Shown: positions 1 through 7,524, numbered from the stretch's first letter. The stretch: DNA of 64,000 nt from Micromonosporaceae bacterium KJ-029 (GCA_005402585.1 BIFP01000072.1:1-64000); one strand, 5' to 3'. A program made the numbers and translations. The notes: generated by a model from the letters alone, not told the origin.

Positions 1-78
1 GCGACTACCACGAACACCAAGACACCAGCCCCGAAGAAGACGAAGCCCGTCAATCCGCGCCCACGCCGCACAGGTTAA
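1..78 (+). CDS. C-terminal tail of a truncated gene, probably HU-type nucleoid protein
   Basis: An open frame enters from the window edge and ends in TAA at 76-78. The visible 25 residues are rich in Thr, Lys, Pro and Arg and have no fold of their own. Actinobacterial HU proteins (HupB type) carry a long basic Lys/Ala/Pro tail. In Mycobacterium hupB lies convergent to mutT1, exactly as this frame lies to the mutT1-like gene ending at 88. The assignment rests on that gene order and the basic tail, because the globular domain is outside the window. Only 9 bp separate the two convergent stop codons. Confidence 0.45.
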   Translation, partial: ATTTNTKTPAPKKTKPVNPRPRRTG

Positions 79-87
79 AGATCAAGC

Positions 88-981
88 TCAGAGCCGGTCG
101 GCGGCGAGGAGTTGGTCGCCGGTGAAGGCGAGCAGCCAGCCACCGCCCTTGCCGGTGGTGTAGTCCTCGCACTGCCCGGCGAGCCGTTCCAGCGCACCCG
201 GGATCACCTTGCCCTGGCTGCACACCGCCACCGGCTCGCCGGCCGCCGCCAGCGCGGTCAGCCGCGCCGCGGCGGCGAGTACGCACTCGTCGGGCTGCTG
301 GCCGGCGAGCGGCTCGTCCAGGTCGCCGCACACCTCGATCGGCAGGTCCAGCGACGCGGCGGCCGGATCGAGGGTCTGCACGCACCGGCGCGGCGAGGCG
401 GAGAGCAGCCGTGCCGGGCGGATCAGCGCGATCAGCGGCGCCAGCGCCTCCGCCTCGGACCAGCCACGGGCGCTCAGCGGCCGTCCCGCGTCCGGCCCGG
501 ACCAGGCCAGCCGCCGGCCGGCGTGCCCGTGCTGGACCAGCACGATCGTCGCGGTGACCCGGGGCAGCGCCGCGAACGCGGCCAGCACCTCCGCGTCGTG
601 CGGGTAGCTGACCAGTGTCACCGCCTCGTCCACGTCCAGCCAGCGCACCTCGTCGACCTCGGTGTCGGGTTCGAACCCGCCGGTGCCCACCGCCCGCATG
701 GACCAGTAGTCGACCACCTTGGGTCGGCCCTCGCTGCGGTACCGCACGGTCGGCAGCCGTAGCTCGGGCACCGCCTGAACGTCGGCCTCCTCGGCGATTT
801 CCCGGGCGGCGGCGACGAGTGGATGCTCGCCCGGTTCCAGCTTGCCCTTCGGCAGCGACCAGTCGTCGTACCGGGGGCGGTGCACCAGGCACACCCGGTA
901 GCCGCTGGGCGATGTCGGCCGCCATACCACCCCGCCGGCCGCCCGGATCGCGGTCACGCCAGCCACCGGGTCCGGCGTCAC
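88..981 (-). CDS. mutT1: MutT1-like Nudix hydrolase fused to a histidine-phosphatase domain
   Basis: This 297-residue protein joins an N-terminal Nudix domain to a C-terminal histidine phosphatase (phosphoglycerate-mutase-like) domain, the architecture of mycobacterial MutT1. That family removes oxidised nucleotides such as 8-oxo-(d)GTP and also hydrolyses dinucleoside polyphosphates. The Nudix box spans about residues 46-68 (GKLEPGE, then REIAEEADV). The phosphatase motif, normally RHG, reads QHG at residues 150-152: the catalytic His is kept and the Arg is replaced by Gln. The start is GTG at 979-981 and overlaps the stop of a 25-codon upstream frame as GTGA, implying coupled translation. 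It lies downstream of ppk on the same strand. Confidence 0.88.
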   Translation of the reverse strand: MTPDPVAGVTAIRAAGGVVWRPTSPSGYRVCLVHRPRYDDWSLPKGKLEPGEHPLVAAAREIAEEADVQAVPELRLPTVRYRSEGRPKVVDYWSMRAVGTGGFEPDTEVDEVRWLDVDEAVTLVSYPHDAEVLAAFAALPRVTATIVLVQHGHAGRRLAWSGPDAGRPLSARGWSEAEALAPLIALIRPARLLSASPRRCVQTLDPAAASLDLPIEVCGDLDEPLAGQQPDECVLAAAARLTALAAAGEPVAVCSQGKVIPGALERLAGQCEDYTTGKGGGWLLAFTGDQLLAADRL

Positions 982-1055
982 CGGTCGGCCCGCGCCTCGC
1001 CGCCGAGCACCGGGGCGACCGCGGTGACCGCGAACTTCCGTTCCTCCTCGACCAT
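978..1055 (-). pseudogene. 25-codon frame, possible internally deleted remnant of a CYTH/CHAD gene
   Basis: Between ppk and mutT1 a complete short frame starts at ATG 1053-1055 and stops at TGA 978-980, overlapping the mutT1 GTG by the usual GTGA. It begins MVEEERKFAV, which resembles the start of CYTH domains (an ExExK-type triphosphate-tunnel motif), and ends GGEARADR. Many actinobacteria carry a CYTH-CHAD polyphosphate-associated gene beside ppk. The frame could therefore be the first and last codons of such a gene joined by an in-frame deletion, kept because it feeds ribosomes to mutT1. The resemblance is short and the call is inference; it may simply be a coupling leader peptide. Confidence 0.35.
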
Positions 1056-1078
1056 CTGCTCAGCCTATTCCGCTCCGC

Positions 1079-3376
1079 TCAGCTGGCCGTGCTGCCGACC
1101 CGACGCAGCAACTGGCGCTGCAGGTCGGCCAGTGGCATTTCCGAGGTGCCGGTACGCCGGGTCCAGGTGCCGTCGGCGGCCAGTTCGAACGCGTCGACGT
1201 CAGGGCTCATCGCCGCACCGAGCACGTAGTCCAACTCGGCCCGGGCGACCGGGTCGCTCACCTGGACCAGCGCCTCGACCCGCCGGTCCAGGTTGCGGTG
1301 CATCAGGTCGGCCGAGCCGATCCAGAACTCGGCGTCGCCATTGTTGCCGAAGCGGAAGACCCGCGAGTGTTCCAGGAACCGGCCGAGGATCGAACGGACC
1401 CGGATGTTCTCCGACAGCCCCGGCACCCCCGGCCGCAGCGTGCACATGCCCCGGATGATCAGATCGACGTGTACGCCGGCCTGGGACGCCCGGTACAGCG
1501 CGTCGGTGACCTCCTCGTCCACCAGTGCGTTCACCTTGAACTGCACCAGCCCCGGCATGCCGAGCCGGACGTGGGTGATCTCGCGTTCGATCCGCTCGAT
1601 CAGGCCGCTGCGGATGCCCTGCGGCGCCACCAGCAGTCGCCGGTACGCGGTCTGCCGGCTGTAGCCGGTGAGCACGTTGAACAGGTCGGTCAGGTCGGCA
1701 CCGATCTCCGGGTCGGCGGTGAGCATGCCGAAGTCCTCGTACAGCCGAGCGGTCTTCGGGTGGTAGTTGCCGGTGCCGATGTGGCAGTAGCGCCGGATCT
1801 GGTTGCCCTCCTGGCGTACCACCAGGGCGGTCTTGCAGTGGGTCTTGAGACCGACCAGGCCGTAGACGACGTGGCAGCCGGCCCGCTCCAACGTCCGGGC
1901 CCAGCCGATGTTCGCCACCTCGTCGAAGCGTGCCTTCAGCTCGACCAGCACCACCACCTGCTTGCCGGCGGCGGCGGCCTCGACCAGCGCGTCCACGATC
2001 GGCGAGTCACCGCTGGTGCGGTAGAGCGTCTGCTTGATGGCCAGCACGTTCGGGTCGGCCGCGGCCTGCTCGATGAAGCGCTGCACGCTGGTGGCGAACG
2101 AGTGGTACGGGTGGTGCACCAGCACGTCACCGTCGCGGAGGGTGGCGAAGACACTGCGTGGCACCTCACCCTCGGTAAGCCGGGGATGGGTGGCCGGGAC
2201 GAACGGCGGGTCGGTCAGGTCGGGTCGGTCGGCCTCGCCGTACAACTGCCACAGCGCGGAGAGGTCCAGCAGGCCACGGACCCGCAGCACGTCCTGGGCG
2301 TCCATGTCCAGTTCCCGGACCAGGAGTTCCAGCATGTGGTCGGAGATCGACGCGGCCACCTCCAGCCGCACCGGCGGGCCGAACCGGCGCCGGGCCAGTT
2401 CCCGCTCCAGCGCCTGGAGCAGGTCCTCGTCGCGGTCCTCGTCCACCTCCACCTCGGCGTTACGGGTGACCCGGAACAGGTGGCACTCCACCACCTGCAT
2501 GCCGGAGAAGAGTTGGCTCAGATGGACCGAGATCAGGTCCTCCACCGGCAGCATGCGGACCCCGGGCTGGTCCCGGTCGACCCGGACGAACCGGGGCACG
2601 TTGTTGGGCACCTTCACCCGGGCGAACAGCTCGGGCCCGCCGTCCGGGTCGCGTACCGATACGGCCAGGTTGAGCGATCGGCCCGAGATGTACGGGAACG
2701 GGTGGGCCGGGTCGACCGCGAGCGGGGTGAGCACCGGGAAGATCTGCTCCCGGAAGTAGGTGCGCAACCGCTCCCGCTCGGCGTCGCCGAGGTCGGCCCA
2801 GCGCAGCACCCGGATGTCCTCGGCGGCCAGCTTCGGCAGGACGTCGTCGACGAAGCAGGTGGCGTGCCGGGTCACCAGGGTGGCGGTCTTCTCGGCGATC
2901 CGCTCCAGCTGGGTGCGCAGCGGCAGTCCGTCGCCGCCGCGTACCGGCAGGCCGGCGGAGAGCCGCCGTTTCAGCCCGGCCACCCGGACCATGTAGAACT
3001 CGTCGAGGTTGCTGGCGAAGATGGCCAGGAACTTGGCCCGTTCCAGCAGTGGGGTGCGGGGGTCCTCGGCCAGCGCCAGCACCCGGGCGTTGAAGTCGAG
3101 CCAGGACAGCTCCCGGTTGAGGAACCGGTCCTCCGGCAGCGGGCGGGCGGTCGTCGGCTGGCCGCCGACGGGTTCCGCCAGACCCGGCTCGGCCACCGGG
3201 TCCAGCACCTCCTCCAGGCCGGCGGAGCCGCCTGCCGGGTCGGTGCCGATCACGTCGTCGGGTATCGGTCGGTTGGTGCGGAACCGCCCGTCGGCCCCAC
3301 GCGGGCGGCCTCCGTTGCGGCTGGCGGGATCGTCGGTACCGGCGGGGCTGTCGGGGCGTTCGCGAGGGGTGCTCAC
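1079..3376 (-). CDS. ppk: Polyphosphate kinase 1
   Basis: This 765-residue PPK1 reversibly transfers the terminal phosphate of ATP to inorganic polyphosphate. The N-terminal domain shows the family signature FLNRELSWLDFN near residue 85. The phospho-acceptor His is His532 in the motif CHIGTGNYHPKTARLY, and a later block reads EHSRVFRFGN then MHRNLDRRVE. The first 80 or so residues are a low-complexity Pro/Gly/Asp-rich extension absent from E. coli PPK. The start is GTG at 3374-3376. It sits between the cold-shock-like gene and the mutT1 region on the minus strand, the order also known in Mycobacterium. A shared transcript with fbiD is possible. Confidence 0.97.
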   Translation of the reverse strand: MSTPRERPDSPAGTDDPASRNGGRPRGADGRFRTNRPIPDDVIGTDPAGGSAGLEEVLDPVAEPGLAEPVGGQPTTARPLPEDRFLNRELSWLDFNARVLALAEDPRTPLLERAKFLAIFASNLDEFYMVRVAGLKRRLSAGLPVRGGDGLPLRTQLERIAEKTATLVTRHATCFVDDVLPKLAAEDIRVLRWADLGDAERERLRTYFREQIFPVLTPLAVDPAHPFPYISGRSLNLAVSVRDPDGGPELFARVKVPNNVPRFVRVDRDQPGVRMLPVEDLISVHLSQLFSGMQVVECHLFRVTRNAEVEVDEDRDEDLLQALERELARRRFGPPVRLEVAASISDHMLELLVRELDMDAQDVLRVRGLLDLSALWQLYGEADRPDLTDPPFVPATHPRLTEGEVPRSVFATLRDGDVLVHHPYHSFATSVQRFIEQAAADPNVLAIKQTLYRTSGDSPIVDALVEAAAAGKQVVVLVELKARFDEVANIGWARTLERAGCHVVYGLVGLKTHCKTALVVRQEGNQIRRYCHIGTGNYHPKTARLYEDFGMLTADPEIGADLTDLFNVLTGYSRQTAYRRLLVAPQGIRSGLIERIEREITHVRLGMPGLVQFKVNALVDEEVTDALYRASQAGVHVDLIIRGMCTLRPGVPGLSENIRVRSILGRFLEHSRVFRFGNNGDAEFWIGSADLMHRNLDRRVEALVQVSDPVARAELDYVLGAAMSPDVDAFELAADGTWTRRTGTSEMPLADLQRQLLRRVGSTAS

Positions 3377-3430
3377 CTGCCCATAATCACCCGGTTGGGG
3401 TTAACGCAAAATGAACTTCGGCTGGGTAGG

Positions 3431-3628
3431 TCAGGACATCGTCGGCAGCGTCACGCGGACGACGTCACCGCCCGCGTCGGTCTCGACCCGGACCCGCTGG
3501 CCGAGCCGGAGCAGCCGCAGCCCGGAGGCGTCGAACGCCCGGGCGGGGAAGGGCAGCTCGGTGCCGTCGTCGAGCAGCAGCAGCCCGCTGCGGGTCGCCG
3601 CGTCGAAGGTCGCCACCGTGCCCTGCAT
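3431..3628 (-). CDS. Small cold-shock-fold-like protein lacking RNP aromatic residues
   Basis: This 65-residue protein starts MQGTVATFD, matching the first strand of cold-shock (CspA) domains, and ends with a LGQRVRVETD segment like the last strands. Length also fits CspA (about 67-70). However, the RNP1 position (KGFGFI in CspA) reads RSGLLLL and the RNP2 position (VFVHF) reads LPFPARAF, so most nucleic-acid-stacking aromatics are missing. It follows fbiD by 27 bp, so the two are probably cotranscribed. I chose ATG 3626-3628; a GTG three codons upstream is possible. Function is unknown: it may be an OB-fold protein that no longer binds nucleic acid canonically. Confidence 0.7.
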   Translation of the reverse strand: MQGTVATFDAATRSGLLLLDDGTELPFPARAFDASGLRLLRLGQRVRVETDAGGDVVRVTLPTMS

Positions 3629-3655
3629 GCCCAGCACCGTACACCGGCCAGCGTC

Positions 3656-4285
3656 TCAGCCGGTCAGGCAGCCGGCGGCCAGCCGCGCGGTGCGCGGCCC
3701 GAGCCCGAGCCGAGCCGCCGCAGCCAGGTCGTCGGCGGTGTCCACGTCGCGGCGCAGGCTGGGCCAGTCGCCGGCCAGCGGGAGCGCGCCGCTCGCCAGG
3801 TGCGTCGCGGCCGAGTCGGGCCCGAACCGCGGGTCCAGCGGTACGCCCGGCGGCGCGGCCAGCAGCACCGTGCCGGTTCCCGGCGCGTCGGCCACGAACC
3901 GGCGTACGCCCGGCGGGCCGGCCTGCGCCGCGTGCAGCGCCGCCGCCAGCTCGGCCGGGCGCAGGGCGGGCAGGTCGGCGGTGAGCCCGACCACCCATCC
4001 GCCGGCGTCGGCCGCGCCATGCCGGAACGCGGCGTTGAGGCCGGCGTCCGGGGCGTCCGGCAGCACCCGGGCGCCCGCCAGCCGGGCCGCCGCGGCCACC
4101 TGGGGGTCGTCGGTGACCACCCGCACATCGGCCACCCCGGGGCAGGCCCGCACGGCGTCCAGGGTGTCGGCGGCCAGCGCCAGCGCCAACTCCTCGTGCG
4201 GTACGCCCGGCACCCCGCCACGCAGCCGGGTCTTCGCGGCGGTCAGGCGCTTGACCGGCACCACCGCCGTCCATGGCTGACTCAC
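3656..4285 (-). CDS. fbiD: Coenzyme F420 biosynthesis guanylyltransferase (FbiD/CofC)
   Basis: FbiD/CofC transfers GMP from GTP to phosphoenolpyruvate (or 2-phospholactate) to build the side chain of coenzyme F420. The N-terminus WTAVVPVKRLTAAKTRL is the nucleotide-binding start of this MobA-like family. VVTDDP and GLTADLPAL supply the acidic metal-binding positions, and DAGLNAAFRHG is also typical. The frame stays open upstream, but I chose GTG 4283-4285, which begins VSQPWTAVVPVK and has an AGGA about 10 bases upstream; this gives 209 residues. It neighbours ppk as in Mycobacterium. A small cold-shock-like gene follows on the same strand. Confidence 0.93.
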   Translation of the reverse strand: MSQPWTAVVPVKRLTAAKTRLRGGVPGVPHEELALALAADTLDAVRACPGVADVRVVTDDPQVAAAARLAGARVLPDAPDAGLNAAFRHGAADAGGWVVGLTADLPALRPAELAAALHAAQAGPPGVRRFVADAPGTGTVLLAAPPGVPLDPRFGPDSAATHLASGALPLAGDWPSLRRDVDTADDLAAAARLGLGPRTARLAAGCLTG

Positions 4286-4413
4286 ACTGCCATCCTGCCA
4301 GCCCGACGGCGGTACCCTCACTGGCCGTACCAGGGGCGAGCAGGCATGATTTCGGCTGCGGGCGTCACCGGATTTCTCCGGTGGGCGGGTCGGGGCGGGC
4401 ATGAGGAGGCACG

Positions 4414-5142
4414 GTGGGTCGGCGCAGGCTGGGGTTCTGGCAATGGATCGCCGTGGTGCTGGTCAAGCCGGTGATGACCGTCTGGACCCGGCGCACCTGG
4501 CGGGGCATGGAGCACCTGCGCCACGACGGCCCCGTGATCATCGTGCCGAACCACATCTCGCATGCCGATCCTCTGGTCTCGGCCCACTTCATCTACGACG
4601 CCGGGCGCTGGCCACAGTTCCTCGGCAAGGCGAGCCTGTTCCGGCTGCCGGTGATCGGCCCGATCCTGCACTGGTGCAAGCAGATCCCCGTCGAACGGGG
4701 TTCGATCGACGCGGTCAAGTCGCTGGACGCTCTGGTCAAGGCGCTCGACGACGGCGGCGCGGTGGTCATCTACCCGGAGGGCACCACCAGCCGCGAGCCG
4801 CAGCTGTGGCCGATGAAGGGCAAGACCGGCGCGGCCCGGCTGGCGCTCGCCACCGGTGCCCCGGTCGTCCCGGTGGCGATGTGGGGACCGGAGCGCCTCT
4901 TCGATCCGCGCCGCGCCCGGCTCAACCCGCGGCCCCGGATCCCGGTGACCGTGGTGGCCGGGCCGCCGATCGACCTGAGTCGTTGGGCCGGCGCCGCGCC
5001 GACCCGGCAGGTGCTCGAGGAGATGACCGACGTGATCATGCTGCGGCTGCGGGACATGCTCGCCGAGATCCGGGGCGGTACACCGCCGCCGCTGTGGCAG
5101 CGCGGCCGGTCCGCCCCCGAACGCCCGGAGGCGACGGCGTGA
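4414..5142 (+). CDS. plsC: 1-acyl-sn-glycerol-3-phosphate acyltransferase
   Basis: PlsC acylates lysophosphatidic acid to phosphatidic acid at the membrane. The 242-residue protein has the acyltransferase motif NHISHAD (HX4D) near residue 47 and a second block YPEGTTSREPQ near residue 125. A hydrophobic N-terminal stretch could be membrane-associated. GTG 4414 is preceded by a strong AGGAGG, which fixes the start. Its stop codon overlaps a GTG that opens a chain of two micro-ORFs leading into gpsA, so plsC and gpsA are likely one transcript with coupled translation. GpsA makes glycerol-3-phosphate, the precursor of the PlsC pathway. Confidence 0.95.
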   Translation: MGRRRLGFWQWIAVVLVKPVMTVWTRRTWRGMEHLRHDGPVIIVPNHISHADPLVSAHFIYDAGRWPQFLGKASLFRLPVIGPILHWCKQIPVERGSIDAVKSLDALVKALDDGGAVVIYPEGTTSREPQLWPMKGKTGAARLALATGAPVVPVAMWGPERLFDPRRARLNPRPRIPVTVVAGPPIDLSRWAGAAPTRQVLEEMTDVIMLRLRDMLAEIRGGTPPPLWQRGRSAPERPEATA

Positions 5143-5293
5143 GCGTGCGAACCATTTGGCTCAGCAGCGGGGCGCCTCGCGCCGCTGCGGAGCGAAGCGA
5201 GGCGGCGGCGTGAGCGTGCGAAGCGAGCGAACCATTTGGCTCAGCAGCGGGGCGCCTCGCGCCGCTGCGGAGCGAAGCGAGGCGGCGGCGTGA
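5139..5293 (+). other. Chain of two micro-ORFs linking plsC to gpsA by GTGA overlaps
   Basis: The plsC stop TGA (5140-5142) is overlapped by a GTG at 5139. That frame runs 24 codons to TGA 5211-5213, which is overlapped by a GTG at 5210. The second frame runs 27 codons to TGA 5291-5293, overlapped in turn by the gpsA GTG at 5290. A ribosome could pass from plsC to gpsA through three stop-start junctions without releasing. The peptides begin VSVR and share the segment TIWLSSGAPRAAAERSEAAA because the DNA is duplicated. They look like by-products of an inserted repeat rather than functional proteins. Coordinates and overlaps are read directly; coupling is inferred. Confidence 0.6.
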
Positions 5294-5296
5294 GCG
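5147..5296 (+). repeat. Tandem duplication, two identical 70-bp copies with an 80-bp period
   Basis: Bases 5147-5216 recur identically at 5227-5296, separated by 10 bp. Each copy contains AACCATTTGGCTCAGC and the GCGGAGCGAAGCGAGG sequence typical of GC-rich spacer repeats in Micromonospora-like genomes, and ends in GGCGGCGTGAGCG. The second copy contains the gpsA start codon and the GAGG that could serve as its ribosome site. The period (80 = 3x27-1) shifts the frame by one base per copy, which restores a stop-start overlap at each copy junction. Confidence 0.9.
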
Positions 5297-6288
5297 GGCA
5301 TGTGGCGGTGCTGGGAGCGGGGTCGTGGGGCACGGCGTTCGCGAAGATCCTCGCCGACGCCGGACGGGAGGTCACCGTCTGGGCCCGGCGGCAGCCGATC
5401 GCCGACGTGATCCGCGCCGAGCGGCGCAACCCGGAGTACCTGCCCGGGGTGGTGCTGCCGCAGCGGGTCACCGCCACCGGCGACGCCGCCGAGGCGATCT
5501 CGGGCGCCGAACTGGTGGTACTGGCGGTGCCGTCGCAGACGCTGCGCGGCAACCTCGCCGAGTGGGCCGGGCACCTGCATCCCGAGGCCACCTTGGTCTC
5601 CCTGATGAAGGGCATCGAGCTCGGCACCACCAAGCGGATGAGCGAGGTGATCGTCGAGACCGCCAAGGTGGCGGCGGACCGTGTGGTGGTGGTCTCCGGG
5701 CCCAACCTGGCGCCGGAGATCGCCGCCGAGCAGCCGGCCGCGACCGTGGTCGCGTGCACCGACTCCGACCGGGCCACGTTGGTGCAACGGTCCGTGACCA
5801 CGCCATACTTCCGCCCGTACACGAATGACGACGTGATCGGCTGTGAGTTGGGCGGGGCGGTGAAGAACGTGATCGCCCTGGCGTACGGCATCGCCACCGC
5901 GATGGGCTTCGGCCACAACACCCGGGCCATGCTGGTCACCCGTGGGCTGGCCGAGACTGCCCGGCTCGGGGTGGCGCTCGGCGCCGACCCGCTCACCTTC
6001 GCCGGCCTGGCCGGTATGGGTGACCTGGTCGCCTCCTGCTCGTCGCCGTCGGCCCGCAACCGCACCTTCGGCGAGCACCTGGGTCGGGGCGCCACCCTGG
6101 AGGAGGCGCGGGTGGCCACCCGGCAGACCGCCGAGGGCGTGAAGAGCGCGCTCGCCGTCCGGGACCTGGCCCGCGCGCACGGGGTGGAGATGCCGATCAC
6201 CGAGCAGGTCGAGCTGGTCTGCCACGAGGGCGTCGATCCGCGGATCGCGGTACGGGCCCTGATGAGCCGCACCACGAAGCCGGAGTGA
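5290..6288 (+). CDS. gpsA: NAD(P)-dependent glycerol-3-phosphate dehydrogenase
   Basis: GpsA reduces dihydroxyacetone phosphate to sn-glycerol-3-phosphate for phospholipid synthesis. The 332-residue protein opens with the Rossmann motif VAVLGAGSWGTAFAKIL and contains the family signature KNVIALAYGIATAMGFG with the catalytic Lys. GLAGMGDLVASC and the C-terminal ITEQVELVCHEG are also typical. I place the start at GTG 5290, which immediately precedes the Rossmann strand. The frame is open 18 codons further upstream, but only through duplicated repeat DNA. The stop at 6286-6288 is overlapped by a GTG that begins another micro-ORF chain towards the next gene. Confidence 0.96.
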   Translation: MSGHVAVLGAGSWGTAFAKILADAGREVTVWARRQPIADVIRAERRNPEYLPGVVLPQRVTATGDAAEAISGAELVVLAVPSQTLRGNLAEWAGHLHPEATLVSLMKGIELGTTKRMSEVIVETAKVAADRVVVVSGPNLAPEIAAEQPAATVVACTDSDRATLVQRSVTTPYFRPYTNDDVIGCELGGAVKNVIALAYGIATAMGFGHNTRAMLVTRGLAETARLGVALGADPLTFAGLAGMGDLVASCSSPSARNRTFGEHLGRGATLEEARVATRQTAEGVKSALAVRDLARAHGVEMPITEQVELVCHEGVDPRIAVRALMSRTTKPE

Positions 6289-6379
6289 GCGCCGCATGAG
6301 TGAGCGCAGCGAGCGAATCATCGGGGTCAGTGCGGTGGTGCCTCATGGCGGCACGCAGCGAAGCGGAGTGCCGACATGA
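6285..6379 (+). other. Chain of two micro-ORFs linking gpsA to the PLP enzyme gene
   Basis: A GTG at 6285 overlaps the gpsA stop and encodes VSAA before TGA 6297-6299. This is overlapped by ATG 6296, which runs 27 codons (MSERSERIIGVSAVV, then a different tail) to TGA 6377-6379, overlapped by ATG 6376 of the next gene. The first 15 residues of the 27-mer equal the first 15 residues of that downstream protein because of a duplication. Continuous 4-base overlaps again join two enzyme genes. Confidence 0.6.
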
Positions 6380-6420
6380 GTGAGCGCAGCGAGCGAATCA
6401 TCGGGGTCAGTGCGGTGGTG
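6295..6420 (+). repeat. Direct repeat, two identical 46-bp copies with an 80-bp period
   Basis: Bases 6295-6340 recur exactly at 6375-6420. The unit begins CATGAGTGAGCGCAGCGAG and ends GTCAGTGCGGTGGTG. The second copy supplies the ATG and first 15 codons of the downstream gene; the first copy makes a decoy micro-ORF. The period is 80 bp, as in the plsC-gpsA spacer, although the repeated sequence differs apart from the shared AGCGAGCGAA-type core. Confidence 0.9.
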
Positions 6421-7524
6421 TCCGGAGACGGCACCCGGTGCGTACGCGCCGGCCTGCCCGAGCCCGCTCCCGGTACGCCGTTCCTGCCGGGGCCGGTCTT
6501 CGCCGCGCCGTACCACCTCGACCCGTGGCAGGGGCCGGCGGCGGCGCCGGACGGGTACGGGCGCCCGGACAACCCGACCCGCCGGCTGCTGGAGTCGGCG
6601 ATCGGTGAGCTGGAGGGTGGCGACTGCCGGGTCTTCGCCAGCGGCCAGGCGGCGATCACCGGGCTGCTGCTGGCGGTGCTGCGGGCCGGCGACACGGTGG
6701 TGCTCCCCGCCGACGGCTACTTCCCGGTGCGCGCGTTCGCCACCGCCACCCTGGCCGGCAACGGCGTACGGGTGCTGCTCGCGCCGACCGCCGGGCCGTA
6801 CCCCTCCTTCGACGGGGTGCGTCTGGTGCTGGTGGAGACGCCGGCCAACCCGGGGCTGGACGTGGTCGACCTGCCCGCGTTGGCCGAGCGGGTACACGCG
6901 GCCGGTGCCCTGCTGGCGGTGGACAACACCACCGCCACGCCGCTCGGGCAGCGCCCACTGGATCTGGGCGCGGACCTGGTGGTCGCGTCCGGCACCAAGG
7001 CGATGACCGGCCACTCCGACCTGCTGCTCGGCTACGTTGCCACCCGCTCCGCGGAGCTGCTGGAGACGCTCACCAGCTGGCGGGCCGCCACCGGGGCGAT
7101 ACCCGGGGCGTTCGACGCCTGGCTGGCGCACCGTTCGCTGGCCACTCTCGACCTGCGGCTGGCGCGGCAGACGGCCAACGCCGAGGCGCTGGCCCGGCTG
7201 CTGGCCGGACGCGCCGACGTGTCCGGGCTGCGCTGGCCGGGCCTGCCGGACGATCCGGCGTACCCGGTGGCGTCGCGGCAGCTGCGACGGATGCCGGGCG
7301 TGCTCTCCTTCGACCTCGGCGGTGCCGAGCGGGTGGCCCGGTTCCTCGACGCGGCCAGTCTGGTCGCCGCGGCGACCTCCTTCGGCGGCCTGCACACCAC
7401 GGCCGACCGGCGGGCACAGTGGGGTGACGACACCGCGCCCGGCTTCGTCCGGCTCTCCTGTGGGGTGGAGGACACCGTCGACCTGGTCGCCGACGTCACC
7501 GCCGCACTGGACGCCACCGCCTGA
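6376..7524 (+). CDS. Cys/Met metabolism PLP-dependent enzyme (cystathionine gamma-lyase/synthase-like)
   Basis: This 382-residue protein belongs to the fold-type I family of cystathionine gamma-synthase, gamma-lyase and related enzymes of transsulfuration. The PLP lysine lies in VASGTKAMTGHSDLLLG. PDNPTRRLLESAIGELEGG and VDNTTATPLGQ (the Asp that contacts the PLP ring) are family motifs, as is the late block RLSCGVEDTVDLVADV. Lyase and synthase cannot be told apart by eye. ATG 6376 has GGAG seven bases upstream, but the first 15 codons come from a repeat, so the ancestral start may have been near residue 16. The stop overlaps the next ATG as TGATG. Confidence 0.88.
   Translation: MSERSERIIGVSAVVSGDGTRCVRAGLPEPAPGTPFLPGPVFAAPYHLDPWQGPAAAPDGYGRPDNPTRRLLESAIGELEGGDCRVFASGQAAITGLLLAVLRAGDTVVLPADGYFPVRAFATATLAGNGVRVLLAPTAGPYPSFDGVRLVLVETPANPGLDVVDLPALAERVHAAGALLAVDNTTATPLGQRPLDLGADLVVASGTKAMTGHSDLLLGYVATRSAELLETLTSWRAATGAIPGAFDAWLAHRSLATLDLRLARQTANAEALARLLAGRADVSGLRWPGLPDDPAYPVASRQLRRMPGVLSFDLGGAERVARFLDAASLVAAATSFGGLHTTADRRAQWGDDTAPGFVRLSCGVEDTVDLVADVTAALDATA

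Noticed and set aside
1298..4474. A plus-strand open frame of more than 1000 codons across ppk and fbiD
   Set aside because: It is antisense to confidently identified genes and is composed of low-complexity Gln/His/Val/Arg text; long antisense frames are expected in DNA this GC-rich.
5139..5293. Micro-ORFs as genuine small proteins
   Set aside because: The peptides follow the repeat sequence, are not conserved between chains beyond the first few residues, and look like relay frames.
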